The notes under the pieces are model-generated. The model did not search any database. It saw only the letters and a list, made by a program, of their open reading frames with translations, and had not been told where the DNA came from. The translations under genes and the position numbers were made by a program. Shown here in pieces: positions 31,495 through 38,881 of a stretch of 40,701 bases of DNA. Each line of letters begins with the position of its first letter. Positions within the stretch are counted from its first letter, which is position 1. The DNA comes from Thermoanaerobacterales bacterium (GTDB taxonomy: Bacteria; Actinomycetota; Acidimicrobiia; Acidimicrobiales; JACDCH01): the NCBI GenBank assembly GCA_017577565.1, contig PKRH01000011.1, positions 1 through 40,701 on the forward strand, read 5' to 3'.

Positions 31495-31794
31495 GTGTCC
31501 AAGTCGTCGGTCGAGCGGCGCCTCAGCCAGGTGGCCGAGCGGCTTCGGCAGTTGCGCGACGAGCTCGACGTGAGCGCCGAGCAGCTCGCCCACCTCGCCG
31601 ACGCCGCCGACGAGGCGCGCCTGCGGGCGCTGGTCTCCGAGACCCCTCTGGCCGACCGCGACCGGCGGGCCGCGGAGCGCCACGCCGAGGCGATGCGCCG
31701 GCACCGGGCCCAGGTCGAGGCCGAGATCGCCCGCCTGGAGCGCCGACAGGACGAGCTCCTCGACCGGCTCGTGGCCGAGTCCAGGCCACACTGA
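31495..31794 (+). CDS. coiled-coil protein of unknown function, 99 residues
   Basis: An almost wholly helical, charged product (SSVERRLSQVAERLRQLRDELDVSAEQLAHLAD..., AEIARLERRQDELLDRLV) with heptad-like Leu spacing over residues 5-45 and 60-95, and no Cys or membrane segment. I do not recognise a named family, though small coiled-coil proteins before the ANTAR regulator are plausible in actinobacteria. GTG at 31495 is 7 nt after TAGACT (31483-31488). Leads the likely transcript to the ANTAR regulator (28-bp gap), polA. Confidence 0.75.
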   Translation: MSKSSVERRLSQVAERLRQLRDELDVSAEQLAHLADAADEARLRALVSETPLADRDRRAAERHAEAMRRHRAQVEAEIARLERRQDELLDRLVAESRPH

Positions 31795-31810
31795 CCGTGG
31801 AGACCGATCG

Positions 31811-31816
31811 AAAGGA
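31811..31816 (+). promoter_or_regulatory. ribosome binding site for TTG start of the ANTAR regulator
   Basis: AAAGGA ends 6 nt before TTG 31823. It is one of few recognisable Shine-Dalgarno sites in the window and decides the use of a TTG start. Confidence 0.7.
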
Positions 31817-31822
31817 ACGCCG

Positions 31823-32407
31823 TTGGCAGTACGCGTCGTCATCGCCGAGGACGAGGCGATCATCCGCCTCGACCTGAAGGAGACCCTCGAGGAGGAGGGC
31901 TACGAGGTCGTCGGCGAGACCGGCCGCGGCGACGAGGCGGTGAAGCTCGTGCGCGAGCTCGAACCCGATGTCGCCATCCTCGACATCAAGATGCCGGGGC
32001 TCGACGGGTTGGCCGCCGCCCGCGAGATCGCGGCCGAGCGCATCTGCGCGGTGCTCATCCTCACGGCGTTCAGCCAGCGCGACCTCATCGAGGAGGCCCG
32101 TGACGCCGGTGCCCAGGCCTACCTGGTCAAGCCGTTCGAGCGCAGCGAGCTCGTCCCGGCCGTCGAGGTCGCGCTCGGGCGGTTCGCCGAGATCAAGGCG
32201 CTGCACGAGCAGACGGCCAGCCTCGAGGAGCAGCTCGAGACCCGCAAGGTCGTCGACCGGGCCAAGGGCCGGCTCATGGACGAGTTCGGCATGACCGAGA
32301 GCGCGGCGTTCAACTTCATCCAGAAGCGCGCCATGTCCGAGCGGGTGACGATGCGCGAGATCAGCCGGCGCGTCATCGAGGGCGAGCTCCGCCCCGACGA
32401 CGCCTAG
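31823..32407 (+). CDS. pdtaR: ANTAR-domain response regulator (PdtaR-like)
   Basis: A 194-residue response regulator: receiver domain (residues 1-120) with acidic pair in VVIAEDEAI, phosphoacceptor Asp54 in AILDIKMPG, Thr/Ser in LTAFS and Lys in YLVKPF, then a helical linker and an ANTAR RNA-binding domain (about 135-190): RKVVDRAKGRLMDEFGMTESAAFNFIQKRAM. ANTAR proteins bind dual-hexaloop RNA and act as antiterminators; in M. tuberculosis the homologue Rv1626 also precedes polA. No partner histidine kinase lies nearby. TTG start, with AAAGGA at 31811-31816. Confidence 0.92.
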   Translation: MAVRVVIAEDEAIIRLDLKETLEEEGYEVVGETGRGDEAVKLVRELEPDVAILDIKMPGLDGLAAAREIAAERICAVLILTAFSQRDLIEEARDAGAQAYLVKPFERSELVPAVEVALGRFAEIKALHEQTASLEEQLETRKVVDRAKGRLMDEFGMTESAAFNFIQKRAMSERVTMREISRRVIEGELRPDDA

Positions 32408-32415
32408 GGGCTCCC

Positions 32416-35118
32416 GTGGCCGGCGACCCGCTCCTGCTCATCGACGGCAACTCGCTCACCTACCGCGCCTTCTTCGCCCTGCCCACCGACCTGGCGACCG
32501 CGTCGGGGCAGGTGACCAACGCGGTGTTCGGGTTCACGTCGATGCTCATCAACCTCATGCGGGACCACGGGCACCGGCGGATGGCCGTCGCCTTCGACCG
32601 GCCCGAGCCCACGTTCCGCCACGAGCGGGTCGAGAGCTACAAGGCCAACCGCGAGGCCGCGCCCGACATCCTCCGCCAGCAGGTCGGCCTGGTGCGCGAG
32701 GTGGTCGAGACGCTGGGCATCACGGTGCTCGAGCTGCCCGGCTACGAGGCCGACGACATCATCGCCACCCTCGCCACCCAGGCCCGGGACGCCGGCATGG
32801 ACGTCATCGTCGTCACGGGCGACCGCGACGTCTACCAGCTCGTGGAGGACCCGCACGTCAAGGTCCTCTACAACCGGCGGGGGGTGTCCGACTACGTCCT
32901 CTACGACGAGGCGGGCATCGAGGAGCGCACCGGCGTGCCGCCGCGGCTCTACCTGCCCTACGCGGCCCTCCGGGGCGACCCGTCCGACAACCTGCCGGGC
33001 GTGCCGGGGGTGGGGGAGAAGACGGCCGCCAGGCTCGTCAACACCTACGGCAGCCTCGACGGCATCTTCGAGCACCTCGACGAGCTCAGCCCCAAGCTGC
33101 GGACCAACCTGGCCGAGCACGAGCAGCAGGTGCGCACCAACGCCGAGGTGATGGCGCTCGTGCGCGACGCGCCGGTGGGCGTCACCGTCGACGACCTCGT
33201 GCGCCGGCCGGCCGACGTCGAGGCCGTGCGGCGCCTGTTCGACTTCCTCGAGTTCCACAGCCTGGGGGAGCGGCTCACCGAGGCCCTCGGCGAGGACCTC
33301 GGGCTCGGCGGCCCGGCCGCCGAGGTCATCGAGGCCGAGGTCACCGAGCTCGAGACGCCCGACGCCGCGGCGGCCGCCCTCGAGTCGCTGCGGACGGCGG
33401 GGGACGGCGCGCCGCTGGCCGTCGCCGCGGCCTGGACCGGGAGCGAGGGCCGCAGCCCGCTCGTCGGGCTCGCCTTCGTCACCGACGCCGCCGCCGGCGA
33501 GGTCGCGTGGCTGCCGGCGTCGCTGCTGGACGACGACCGGGTGCGGGGCGCGCTGCGCGCCCTCGTCGCCCCGGTGGCCGAGGGCGGCCGGCCGATCGCC
33601 GCCCACCAGGCCAAGGCGATCATGCGGTCGCTGCTGGCGCTGGACGTCGACATCCGCTCCCTGGCGGTCGACACGGCCATCGCCGCCTACCTGCTCGACC
33701 CGGGCGAGCCCCGCTACCTGCTGGACGAGGTGCTGCGCCGCTACGCGAGCGCCGAGCTGCCGGCCGACGGCGCGGCGGCCGAGGGGCAGCTCGACCTCGA
33801 CGGGTCGGGGGTCAGCGAGGCGCTGCGCACCGCCCGCCACGCCCTCGCGGTCGACCGGCTGGTCGAGCCGCTGGGCCGGGCGCTCGAGGACCAGTCGATG
33901 CGGGCGCTCAACGACGAGATCGAGGTGCCGCTCGTGCGGGTGCTCGCCCGCATGGAGCACGTCGGGGTGGGCGTCGACGCCGACGAGCTGCGGGCGCTGC
34001 GCGACCGCCTGTCGGCCGAGGTCGAGCGCCTGCGCCGCGCCATCTGGGACGCGGCGGGCATGGAGTTCAACGTCAACTCGACGCCGCAGCTGCGGGAGGT
34101 CCTGTTCGAGAAGCTCGGCCTGACCCCCCAGAAGCGGACGAAGACCGGCTACTCCACCGACGCCGCCTCGCTGGAGAAGCTCGCCGGCCAGCACGAGATC
34201 ATCGACCACCTGCTGGCCTACCGCGAGGCCGAGAAGCTGCGCTCGACCTACGGCGACGGCCTGCTCGCCGAGATCGGGCCCGACGGCCGCATCCACGCCA
34301 CGTTCAACCAGACCGTGGCCCGCACCGGGCGGCTGTCGTCCGACCAGCCCAACCTGCACAACATCCCGGTGCGCAGCGAGATCGGCCGCGAGTTCCGCCG
34401 GGCCTTCGTCCCGGCGCCCGGCCGCGAGCTGCTGGTCGCCGACTACAACCAGATCGAGCTGCGCTGCATCGCCCACCTCGCGCAGGACCCCGGCCTCATC
34501 GAGAGCTTCAACGCCGGCCGCGACATCCACACCGAGACGGCGTCCCGCATCTTCGGGGTCGCCCCGGAGGACGTGACCATCGACCAGCGGTCGAAGGCGA
34601 AGATGGTGAGCTACGGGCTCGCCTACGGCATGGAGGCCTACGGGCTGGGCCAGCGCCTCAACATCCCGACCGAGGAGGCGGCGCTCATCCTCGAGGCCTA
34701 CTTCACGGCCTTCCCGGCCGTGCGCGAGTACATGGAGCGCACGGTGGCCGAGGCCCGCCAGCGGGGCTACACCGAGACGCTGTTCGGCCGGCGGCGCCAC
34801 ATCCCCGAGCTGTCCTCGCCCAACTACCGCATCCGCCAGGCGGGGGAGCGGCAGGCGATGAACGCCGGCATCCAGGGCCTGGCGGCCGACATCTTCAAGG
34901 TCGCGCTGGTGCGCATCGACACCGCGCTCGAGGAGCGGGGGATGGACAGCGTGCTCATCCTCCAGGTCCACGACGAGGTGCTGCTCGAGGTGCCGCCGGC
35001 CGAGCACGACCAGGCGGCGAAGCTCGTCGTCGAGGCCATGTCCGGGGCCGCCGAGCTGAGCGTGCCGCTCGAGGTCAACCTGTCCTTCGGGGCGACCTGG
35101 GCCGACGCCAAGGGCTGA
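32416..35118 (+). CDS. polA: DNA polymerase I
   Basis: Repair and Okazaki-fragment polymerase, 900 residues. Residues 1-290 are the 5' nuclease (LLLIDGNSLTYRAFFAL, GYEADDIIATLA, TGDRDVYQLV, GVPGVGEKTAARLV). Residues 300-490 correspond to the 3'-5' exonuclease fold but lack the metal-binding Asp/Glu motifs (no DxE; AHQAKAI without Asp), so no proofreading is expected. Residues 500-900 are the polymerase: motif A DYNQIELRCIAHLAQ (about 676), motif B RSKAKMVSYGLAYG (about 725), motif C QVHDEV (about 850). GTG start; AGGGG lies about 5 nt upstream, 8 bp after the regulator stop. Confidence 0.96.
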   Translation: MAGDPLLLIDGNSLTYRAFFALPTDLATASGQVTNAVFGFTSMLINLMRDHGHRRMAVAFDRPEPTFRHERVESYKANREAAPDILRQQVGLVREVVETLGITVLELPGYEADDIIATLATQARDAGMDVIVVTGDRDVYQLVEDPHVKVLYNRRGVSDYVLYDEAGIEERTGVPPRLYLPYAALRGDPSDNLPGVPGVGEKTAARLVNTYGSLDGIFEHLDELSPKLRTNLAEHEQQVRTNAEVMALVRDAPVGVTVDDLVRRPADVEAVRRLFDFLEFHSLGERLTEALGEDLGLGGPAAEVIEAEVTELETPDAAAAALESLRTAGDGAPLAVAAAWTGSEGRSPLVGLAFVTDAAAGEVAWLPASLLDDDRVRGALRALVAPVAEGGRPIAAHQAKAIMRSLLALDVDIRSLAVDTAIAAYLLDPGEPRYLLDEVLRRYASAELPADGAAAEGQLDLDGSGVSEALRTARHALAVDRLVEPLGRALEDQSMRALNDEIEVPLVRVLARMEHVGVGVDADELRALRDRLSAEVERLRRAIWDAAGMEFNVNSTPQLREVLFEKLGLTPQKRTKTGYSTDAASLEKLAGQHEIIDHLLAYREAEKLRSTYGDGLLAEIGPDGRIHATFNQTVARTGRLSSDQPNLHNIPVRSEIGREFRRAFVPAPGRELLVADYNQIELRCIAHLAQDPGLIESFNAGRDIHTETASRIFGVAPEDVTIDQRSKAKMVSYGLAYGMEAYGLGQRLNIPTEEAALILEAYFTAFPAVREYMERTVAEARQRGYTETLFGRRRHIPELSSPNYRIRQAGERQAMNAGIQGLAADIFKVALVRIDTALEERGMDSVLILQVHDEVLLEVPPAEHDQAAKLVVEAMSGAAELSVPLEVNLSFGATWADAKG

Positions 35119-35128
35119 CGGCGGGCCG

Positions 35129-35791
35129 TCAGCCGTCGGCCTCCAGCGCGGCCAGCGCCTCGGCGATCGGCGTGTCGCCGGCGACGAGCTCGACCGTGCG
35201 GCGGACGAGCAGGCCGTCGACGAGGACGGCGGCCAGCACGGCCGCCACGTCGTCGCGGGGGACCCGGCCCCACCCGTCCAGCCGGTCGGCCAGCCGCACC
35301 CGGCCGGTGCCCGGGTCGTCGGTCAGCGAGCCCGGGCGGACGATCGTCCAGGCGAGGTCGGTGGCGCGGAGGGCGTGCTCGGCGTCGCGCTTGGCCTCGA
35401 AGTAGGGGCGCATGGCCTCGCCGCGGGCGTCGGGGCGGTCGGCGCCCAGGGTCGAGATCATGACGTAGCGGTCGACGCCGGCGGCCCGGGCGGCGTCGAT
35501 CAGCTTCACCGCCGCGCCGTGGTCGACGGTGCGCTTGCGGGCGGGCCCGCTCCCCGGGCCCGCCCCGGCGGCGAACACGACGGCGTCGGCGCCCCGCACC
35601 GCGTCGGCCAGCGGCCCGGCGCCCTCGACGGCCTCGAGGTCGAGCACCACGGGCTCGGCCCCGGCCGCCTCGACGTCGGCGACGTGGTCCGGGTTGCGGA
35701 CGATGGCCCGGGCGCGGTGGCCGTCGCGGGCCAGCAGGCGCTCGAGGCGGCGGGCGACCTGGCCGTGGCCGCCGGCGATGGCGATGTCCAT
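35129..35791 (-). CDS. NAD(P)H-binding atypical short-chain dehydrogenase (SDR-a5-like)
   Basis: A 220-residue Rossmann-fold protein. MDIAIAGGHGQVARRLERLL holds the dinucleotide motif GxxGxxA (about residues 7-13), followed by AIVRNPDHV, ADAVVFAAGAGPGSG, a YVMISTLGAD block and WTIVRPGSLTDD. The pattern matches the NAD(P)-binding YwnB/SDR-a5 group, which has unknown substrates. ATG at 35791 lies 8 nt after CAGTCT (35804-35799). Convergent with polA (10-bp gap) and divergent from the methyltransferase. Confidence 0.85.
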   Translation of the reverse strand: MDIAIAGGHGQVARRLERLLARDGHRARAIVRNPDHVADVEAAGAEPVVLDLEAVEGAGPLADAVRGADAVVFAAGAGPGSGPARKRTVDHGAAVKLIDAARAAGVDRYVMISTLGADRPDARGEAMRPYFEAKRDAEHALRATDLAWTIVRPGSLTDDPGTGRVRLADRLDGWGRVPRDDVAAVLAAVLVDGLLVRRTVELVAGDTPIAEALAALEADG

Positions 35792-35798
35792 GGCGCCC

Positions 35799-35832
35799 AG
35801 ACTGCCGCAGCGCCGGGCGCGCGTGGGACGAT
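35799..35832. promoter_or_regulatory. weak divergent promoters of the SDR-like and methyltransferase genes
   Basis: CAGTCT (35804-35799, minus) is 8 nt from ATG 35791; GACGAT (35827-35832, plus) is 10 nt from ATG 35842. Confidence 0.35.
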
Positions 35833-35841
35833 CGGGGCGCG

Positions 35842-36612
35842 ATGACCGACGCCGCCGGCCACTGGTTCGAGCCGCTCGCCGACCACCTCGGCGACGCCTA
35901 CCTGCGCTACTCGTTCACCAAGGGGACGGCCAACGAGGTGGCGTTCCTCGTCGACGAGCTGGGGCTCGAGCCGGGGATGCGGGTGCTCGACGTCGGCTGC
36001 GGGCCGGGCCGCCACGCCCGGGCCCTGGCCGAGCGGGGGATCGAGGTCGTGGGCGTCGACATCAGCCGCCGGTTCGTCGAGCTGGCGGCCCGGGACGCCC
36101 CGCCGGGGGCGACGTTCCTGCGGGCGGACGCCCGGGCCCTGCCCTTCGACGCCGAGTTCGACGCCGCCATCTCGCTGTGCCAGGGGGCCTTCGGCCTGGC
36201 GGGCGGGCCGGGGGCGCCGCTGGACGCCGACGGCGAGGTGCTGGCCGGGATCGCCCGGGCGCTGCGACCCGGTGGGCGGGCGGCCGTGTCGGCGTTCTCG
36301 GCCTACTTCCAGGTCCGGTGGCTGGAGGAGACCGACACCTTCGACGCCGAGGCCGGCGTCAACCACGAGCGCACCGAGGTGCGCGACGCCTCGGGGGCGG
36401 CGGTGCCCGCGGACCTGTGGACCACCTGCTTCACCCCCCGCGAGCTGCGGCTGCTGGCCGCCGCGGCCGGCCTGGTCGTCGACGCCGTCTGGTCGGTGAC
36501 CCCGGGCGACTACCGCCGGGCCCGGCCGTCGATCGACACGCCCGAGTTCCTGCTCGTCGCCCACCGCCCGCGCGCCGGCGAGCGCGTGTCGGTGGCCGGT
36601 CACGGGCCGTAG
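35842..36612 (+). CDS. class I SAM-dependent methyltransferase
   Basis: A 256-residue methyltransferase. Motif I is VLDVGCGPGRHARALAERG (about residue 50), followed by VVGVDISRRFVELAARDAP and ADARALPFDAEFDAAISL. RALRPGGRAAVSAFSAYFQVRW is the post-core block. FTPRELRLLAAAAGLVVD at the C-terminus is also typical of small-molecule methyltransferases; substrate unknown. The ATG at 35842 is 10 nt after GACGAT (35827-35832), a weak -10. It precedes the rpsA promoter. Confidence 0.85.
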   Translation: MTDAAGHWFEPLADHLGDAYLRYSFTKGTANEVAFLVDELGLEPGMRVLDVGCGPGRHARALAERGIEVVGVDISRRFVELAARDAPPGATFLRADARALPFDAEFDAAISLCQGAFGLAGGPGAPLDADGEVLAGIARALRPGGRAAVSAFSAYFQVRWLEETDTFDAEAGVNHERTEVRDASGAAVPADLWTTCFTPRELRLLAAAAGLVVDAVWSVTPGDYRRARPSIDTPEFLLVAHRPRAGERVSVAGHGP

Positions 36613-36633
36613 CGGCGGGTCGGTCGGGGCTGC

Positions 36634-36639
36634 TACGCT
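36634..36639 (+). promoter_or_regulatory. -10 box of rpsA
   Basis: TACGCT; expected transcript start near 36646, leaving a leader of about 87 nt before GTG 36733. The leader holds small GC inverted repeats such as CCGCGG-TC-CCGCGG (about 36676-36689), possible autoregulatory structure. Confidence 0.5.
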
Positions 36640-36732
36640 GCCGCTTCGCGCTTCGCAGCGCACCCCCGTGCCGCCCGCGGTCCCGCGGCCGGCGCTCCCC
36701 GTCCCGTGAAGCCTACGAAAGCCGACCTGTTC

Positions 36733-38115
36733 GTGTCCGACGTCCAGACAACCGATTCCGCCCCCGACCCCGACGCCAGCACGGCGACCGCCACCGCCGA
36801 GGGGCAGGAGACCCCCGAGGGCTACACGCCACGCGAGATCGTCGCCGACGACCTGGGTGGCAGCTTCGCCGACGCCATCGACGCCACACTCGTCTCGGTC
36901 GAGGACGGCGACATCGTCAAGGGCACGGTGGTCCGGGTCGATCGGGACGAGGTCCTGCTCGACATCGGCTACAAGTCCGAGGGCGTCATCCCCAGCCGTG
37001 AGCTCTCGATCCGCAACGACGTCGACCCCCACGAGGTCGTGTCGCTGGGCGACGAGATCGAGGCCCTCGTCCTCACCAAGGAGGACAAGGACGGCCGGCT
37101 CGTCCTGTCCAAGAAGCGGGCCCAGTACGAGCGGGCCTGGGGCGACATCGAGCGCATCAAGGACGAGGACGGCGTCGTCTCCGGCCCGGTCATCGAGGTC
37201 GTCAAGGGCGGCCTGATCCTCGACATCGGCCTGCGCGGCTTCCTGCCCGCCTCGCTCGTCGAGCTGCGCCGGGTCCGCGACCTGCAGCCGTACGTCGGCA
37301 AGACGCTCGAGGCCAAGATCATCGAGCTCGACAAGAACCGCAACAACGTCGTGCTCTCCCGGCGGGCGTGGCTCGAGGAGACCCAGCGCGAGCAGCGCGA
37401 GGACTTCCTCGCCAACCTCAAGCCGGGCGAGGTCCGCAAGGGCGTCGTGTCGAGCGTCGTCAACTTCGGCGCCTTCGTCGACCTGGGCGGCATGGACGGC
37501 CTCATCCACGTGTCCGAGCTGTCCTGGAAGCACGTCGACCACCCCGGCTCGGTCGTGCAGGTGGGCGACGAGGTCGAGGTCCAGGTGCTGGACGTCGACC
37601 TGTCCCGCGAGCGCATCAGCCTGTCGCTCAAGGCCACCCAGCAGGACCCGTGGCAGGAGTTCGCCACCAGCCACCGCGTCGGCGAGCTCGTGTACGGCCG
37701 GGTCACCAAGCTCGTGCCGTTCGGCGCCTTCGTCCAGGTGGGCGACGGCATCGAGGGCCTGGTCCACATCTCCGAGATGTCGGCCCACCACGTCGACCTG
37801 CCCGAGCAGGTCGTCACCCCGGGCGAGGAGCTGTGGGTCAAGATCATCGACCTCGACCTGCAGCGCCGTCGCATCAGCCTGTCGATCAAGCAGGCGGCCG
37901 AGGGCGGCATCGTGGCGGCCGAGTACCAGGAGCACTTCGGGGAGCACGCCTACGACGAGCAGGGCAACTACATCGGCCCCGCCGTCGAGCACTCGCCGGA
38001 GGCCGAGGAGGCCTGGGCCGAGTACTACGACAGCACCGAGGCGGCCGAGGGCGGCGAGGCCGCCGAGGGCGCGGCCGAGGCGCCGGCCGAGCAGGCCTCA
38101 GACGAGGCCGAGTAG
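36733..38115 (+). CDS. rpsA: 30S ribosomal protein S1
   Basis: RNA-binding ribosomal protein that helps recruit mRNA. About 460 residues with four S1 motifs: around 36-108 (GDIVKGTVVRVDRDEVLLDIG), 125-196, 213-283 (GEVRKGVVSSVVNFGAFVDLG) and 300-370 (GELVYGRVTKLVPFGAFVQVGDG), then a Glu/Ala-rich tail. Four motifs is the actinobacterial form, shorter than the six of E. coli S1. The frame is open from GTG 36706, but GAAAG at 36717-36721 lies upstream of GTG 36733 and the A-rich bases between resemble a leader, so I prefer 36733. Its leader of about 87 nt from TACGCT (36634-36639) makes it an SD-type gene. Confidence 0.93.
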   Translation: MSDVQTTDSAPDPDASTATATAEGQETPEGYTPREIVADDLGGSFADAIDATLVSVEDGDIVKGTVVRVDRDEVLLDIGYKSEGVIPSRELSIRNDVDPHEVVSLGDEIEALVLTKEDKDGRLVLSKKRAQYERAWGDIERIKDEDGVVSGPVIEVVKGGLILDIGLRGFLPASLVELRRVRDLQPYVGKTLEAKIIELDKNRNNVVLSRRAWLEETQREQREDFLANLKPGEVRKGVVSSVVNFGAFVDLGGMDGLIHVSELSWKHVDHPGSVVQVGDEVEVQVLDVDLSRERISLSLKATQQDPWQEFATSHRVGELVYGRVTKLVPFGAFVQVGDGIEGLVHISEMSAHHVDLPEQVVTPGEELWVKIIDLDLQRRRISLSIKQAAEGGIVAAEYQEHFGEHAYDEQGNYIGPAVEHSPEAEEAWAEYYDSTEAAEGGEAAEGAAEAPAEQASDEAE

Positions 38116-38182
38116 CACCGGCACCCGGTCCCGCGGCGACCGCGGCCCGCGCCCGGGCTGCGAGCGGCGCAGCGCCCGTGGC

Positions 38183-38188
38183 TAACGT
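38183..38188 (+). promoter_or_regulatory. -10 box of coaE
   Basis: TAACGT, 9 nt before GTG 38197. Confidence 0.5.
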
Positions 38189-38196
38189 CGGGCGCC

Positions 38197-38814
38197 GTGC
38201 TCGTCATCGGTCTCACCGGAGGCATCGGCTCGGGCAAGTCGACCGTGTCGGCCATGCTGGCCGAGCGGGGCGCGGTCGTGGTCGACGCCGACGCCATCGT
38301 CCGCGAGCTGCAGCAGCCGGGGACCCCCGTGTTCGACGCCATGGTCGAGCGGTTCGGGCGCGAGATCGTCGCCCCCGACGGGACCCTCGACCGGGCGGCG
38401 GTCGCGGACCGGGTCTTCGGCGACCCGGAGGCGCTCGCCGACCTCAACGCCATCGTCCACCCCGCGGTGGGGGCGGAGATCGCCCGGCGGCTCGAGGAGC
38501 TGGCGCCCACCGACGCCGTCGTGGTCCTGGACGTGCCGCTGCTCGTCGAGTCGAAGAACCCGTACCCGGTCGCCGGGCTGCTCGTCGTCGACGTCGACCC
38601 CGAGGTGGCGGTGCGCCGGCTGGTCGAGCACCGGGGCATGCGCGAGGCCGACGTCCGTGCCCGCATGGCCCGACAGGCCAGCCGCGAGGAGCGCCTGGCC
38701 CGGGCCGACCACGTCATCGACAACAGCGGCACGCTCGACGACCTCGCCCGCCAGGTCGACGAGGCCTGGGCCTGGATCGAGGGGCTCAGGTCCCGGCAGT
38801 CCGCCGGGCGATGA
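38197..38814 (+). CDS. coaE: dephospho-CoA kinase
   Basis: Last step of coenzyme A synthesis, phosphorylating the ribose 3'-OH of dephospho-CoA. The 205-residue product has the P-loop GLTGGIGSGKSTVSAML at residues 5-21, DADAIVRELQQPGTP, LNAIVHPAVG, VVLDVPLLVESK and RMARQASREERLARADHVIDNSG. There is no fused GrpB/UPF0157 domain as in M. tuberculosis. GTG at 38197 lies 9 nt after TAACGT (38183-38188). Confidence 0.95.
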   Translation: MLVIGLTGGIGSGKSTVSAMLAERGAVVVDADAIVRELQQPGTPVFDAMVERFGREIVAPDGTLDRAAVADRVFGDPEALADLNAIVHPAVGAEIARRLEELAPTDAVVVLDVPLLVESKNPYPVAGLLVVDVDPEVAVRRLVEHRGMREADVRARMARQASREERLARADHVIDNSGTLDDLARQVDEAWAWIEGLRSRQSAGR

Positions 38815-38867
38815 GGTCGCGCCGTCCGCGCCCGGGGGGCGACGGTCGGCGTCCGACCGGACGGGAC

Positions 38868-38873
38868 TAGCCT
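38868..38873 (+). promoter_or_regulatory. -10 box of the Ser/Thr kinase gene
   Basis: TAGCCT, 9 nt before GTG 38882. Confidence 0.5.
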
Positions 38874-38881
38874 CACCGCAG

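Noticed and set aside
32404..35007. 867-residue open frame antisense to all of polA
   Set aside because: It mirrors polA codons; very high GC removes stop codons in other frames. The product is low-complexity (Gly/Arg/Val/His-rich) with no recognisable domain.
35506..37992. 828-residue antisense frame across rpsA and neighbours
   Set aside because: Overlaps recognised genes on the other strand; low-complexity composition with no family motif.
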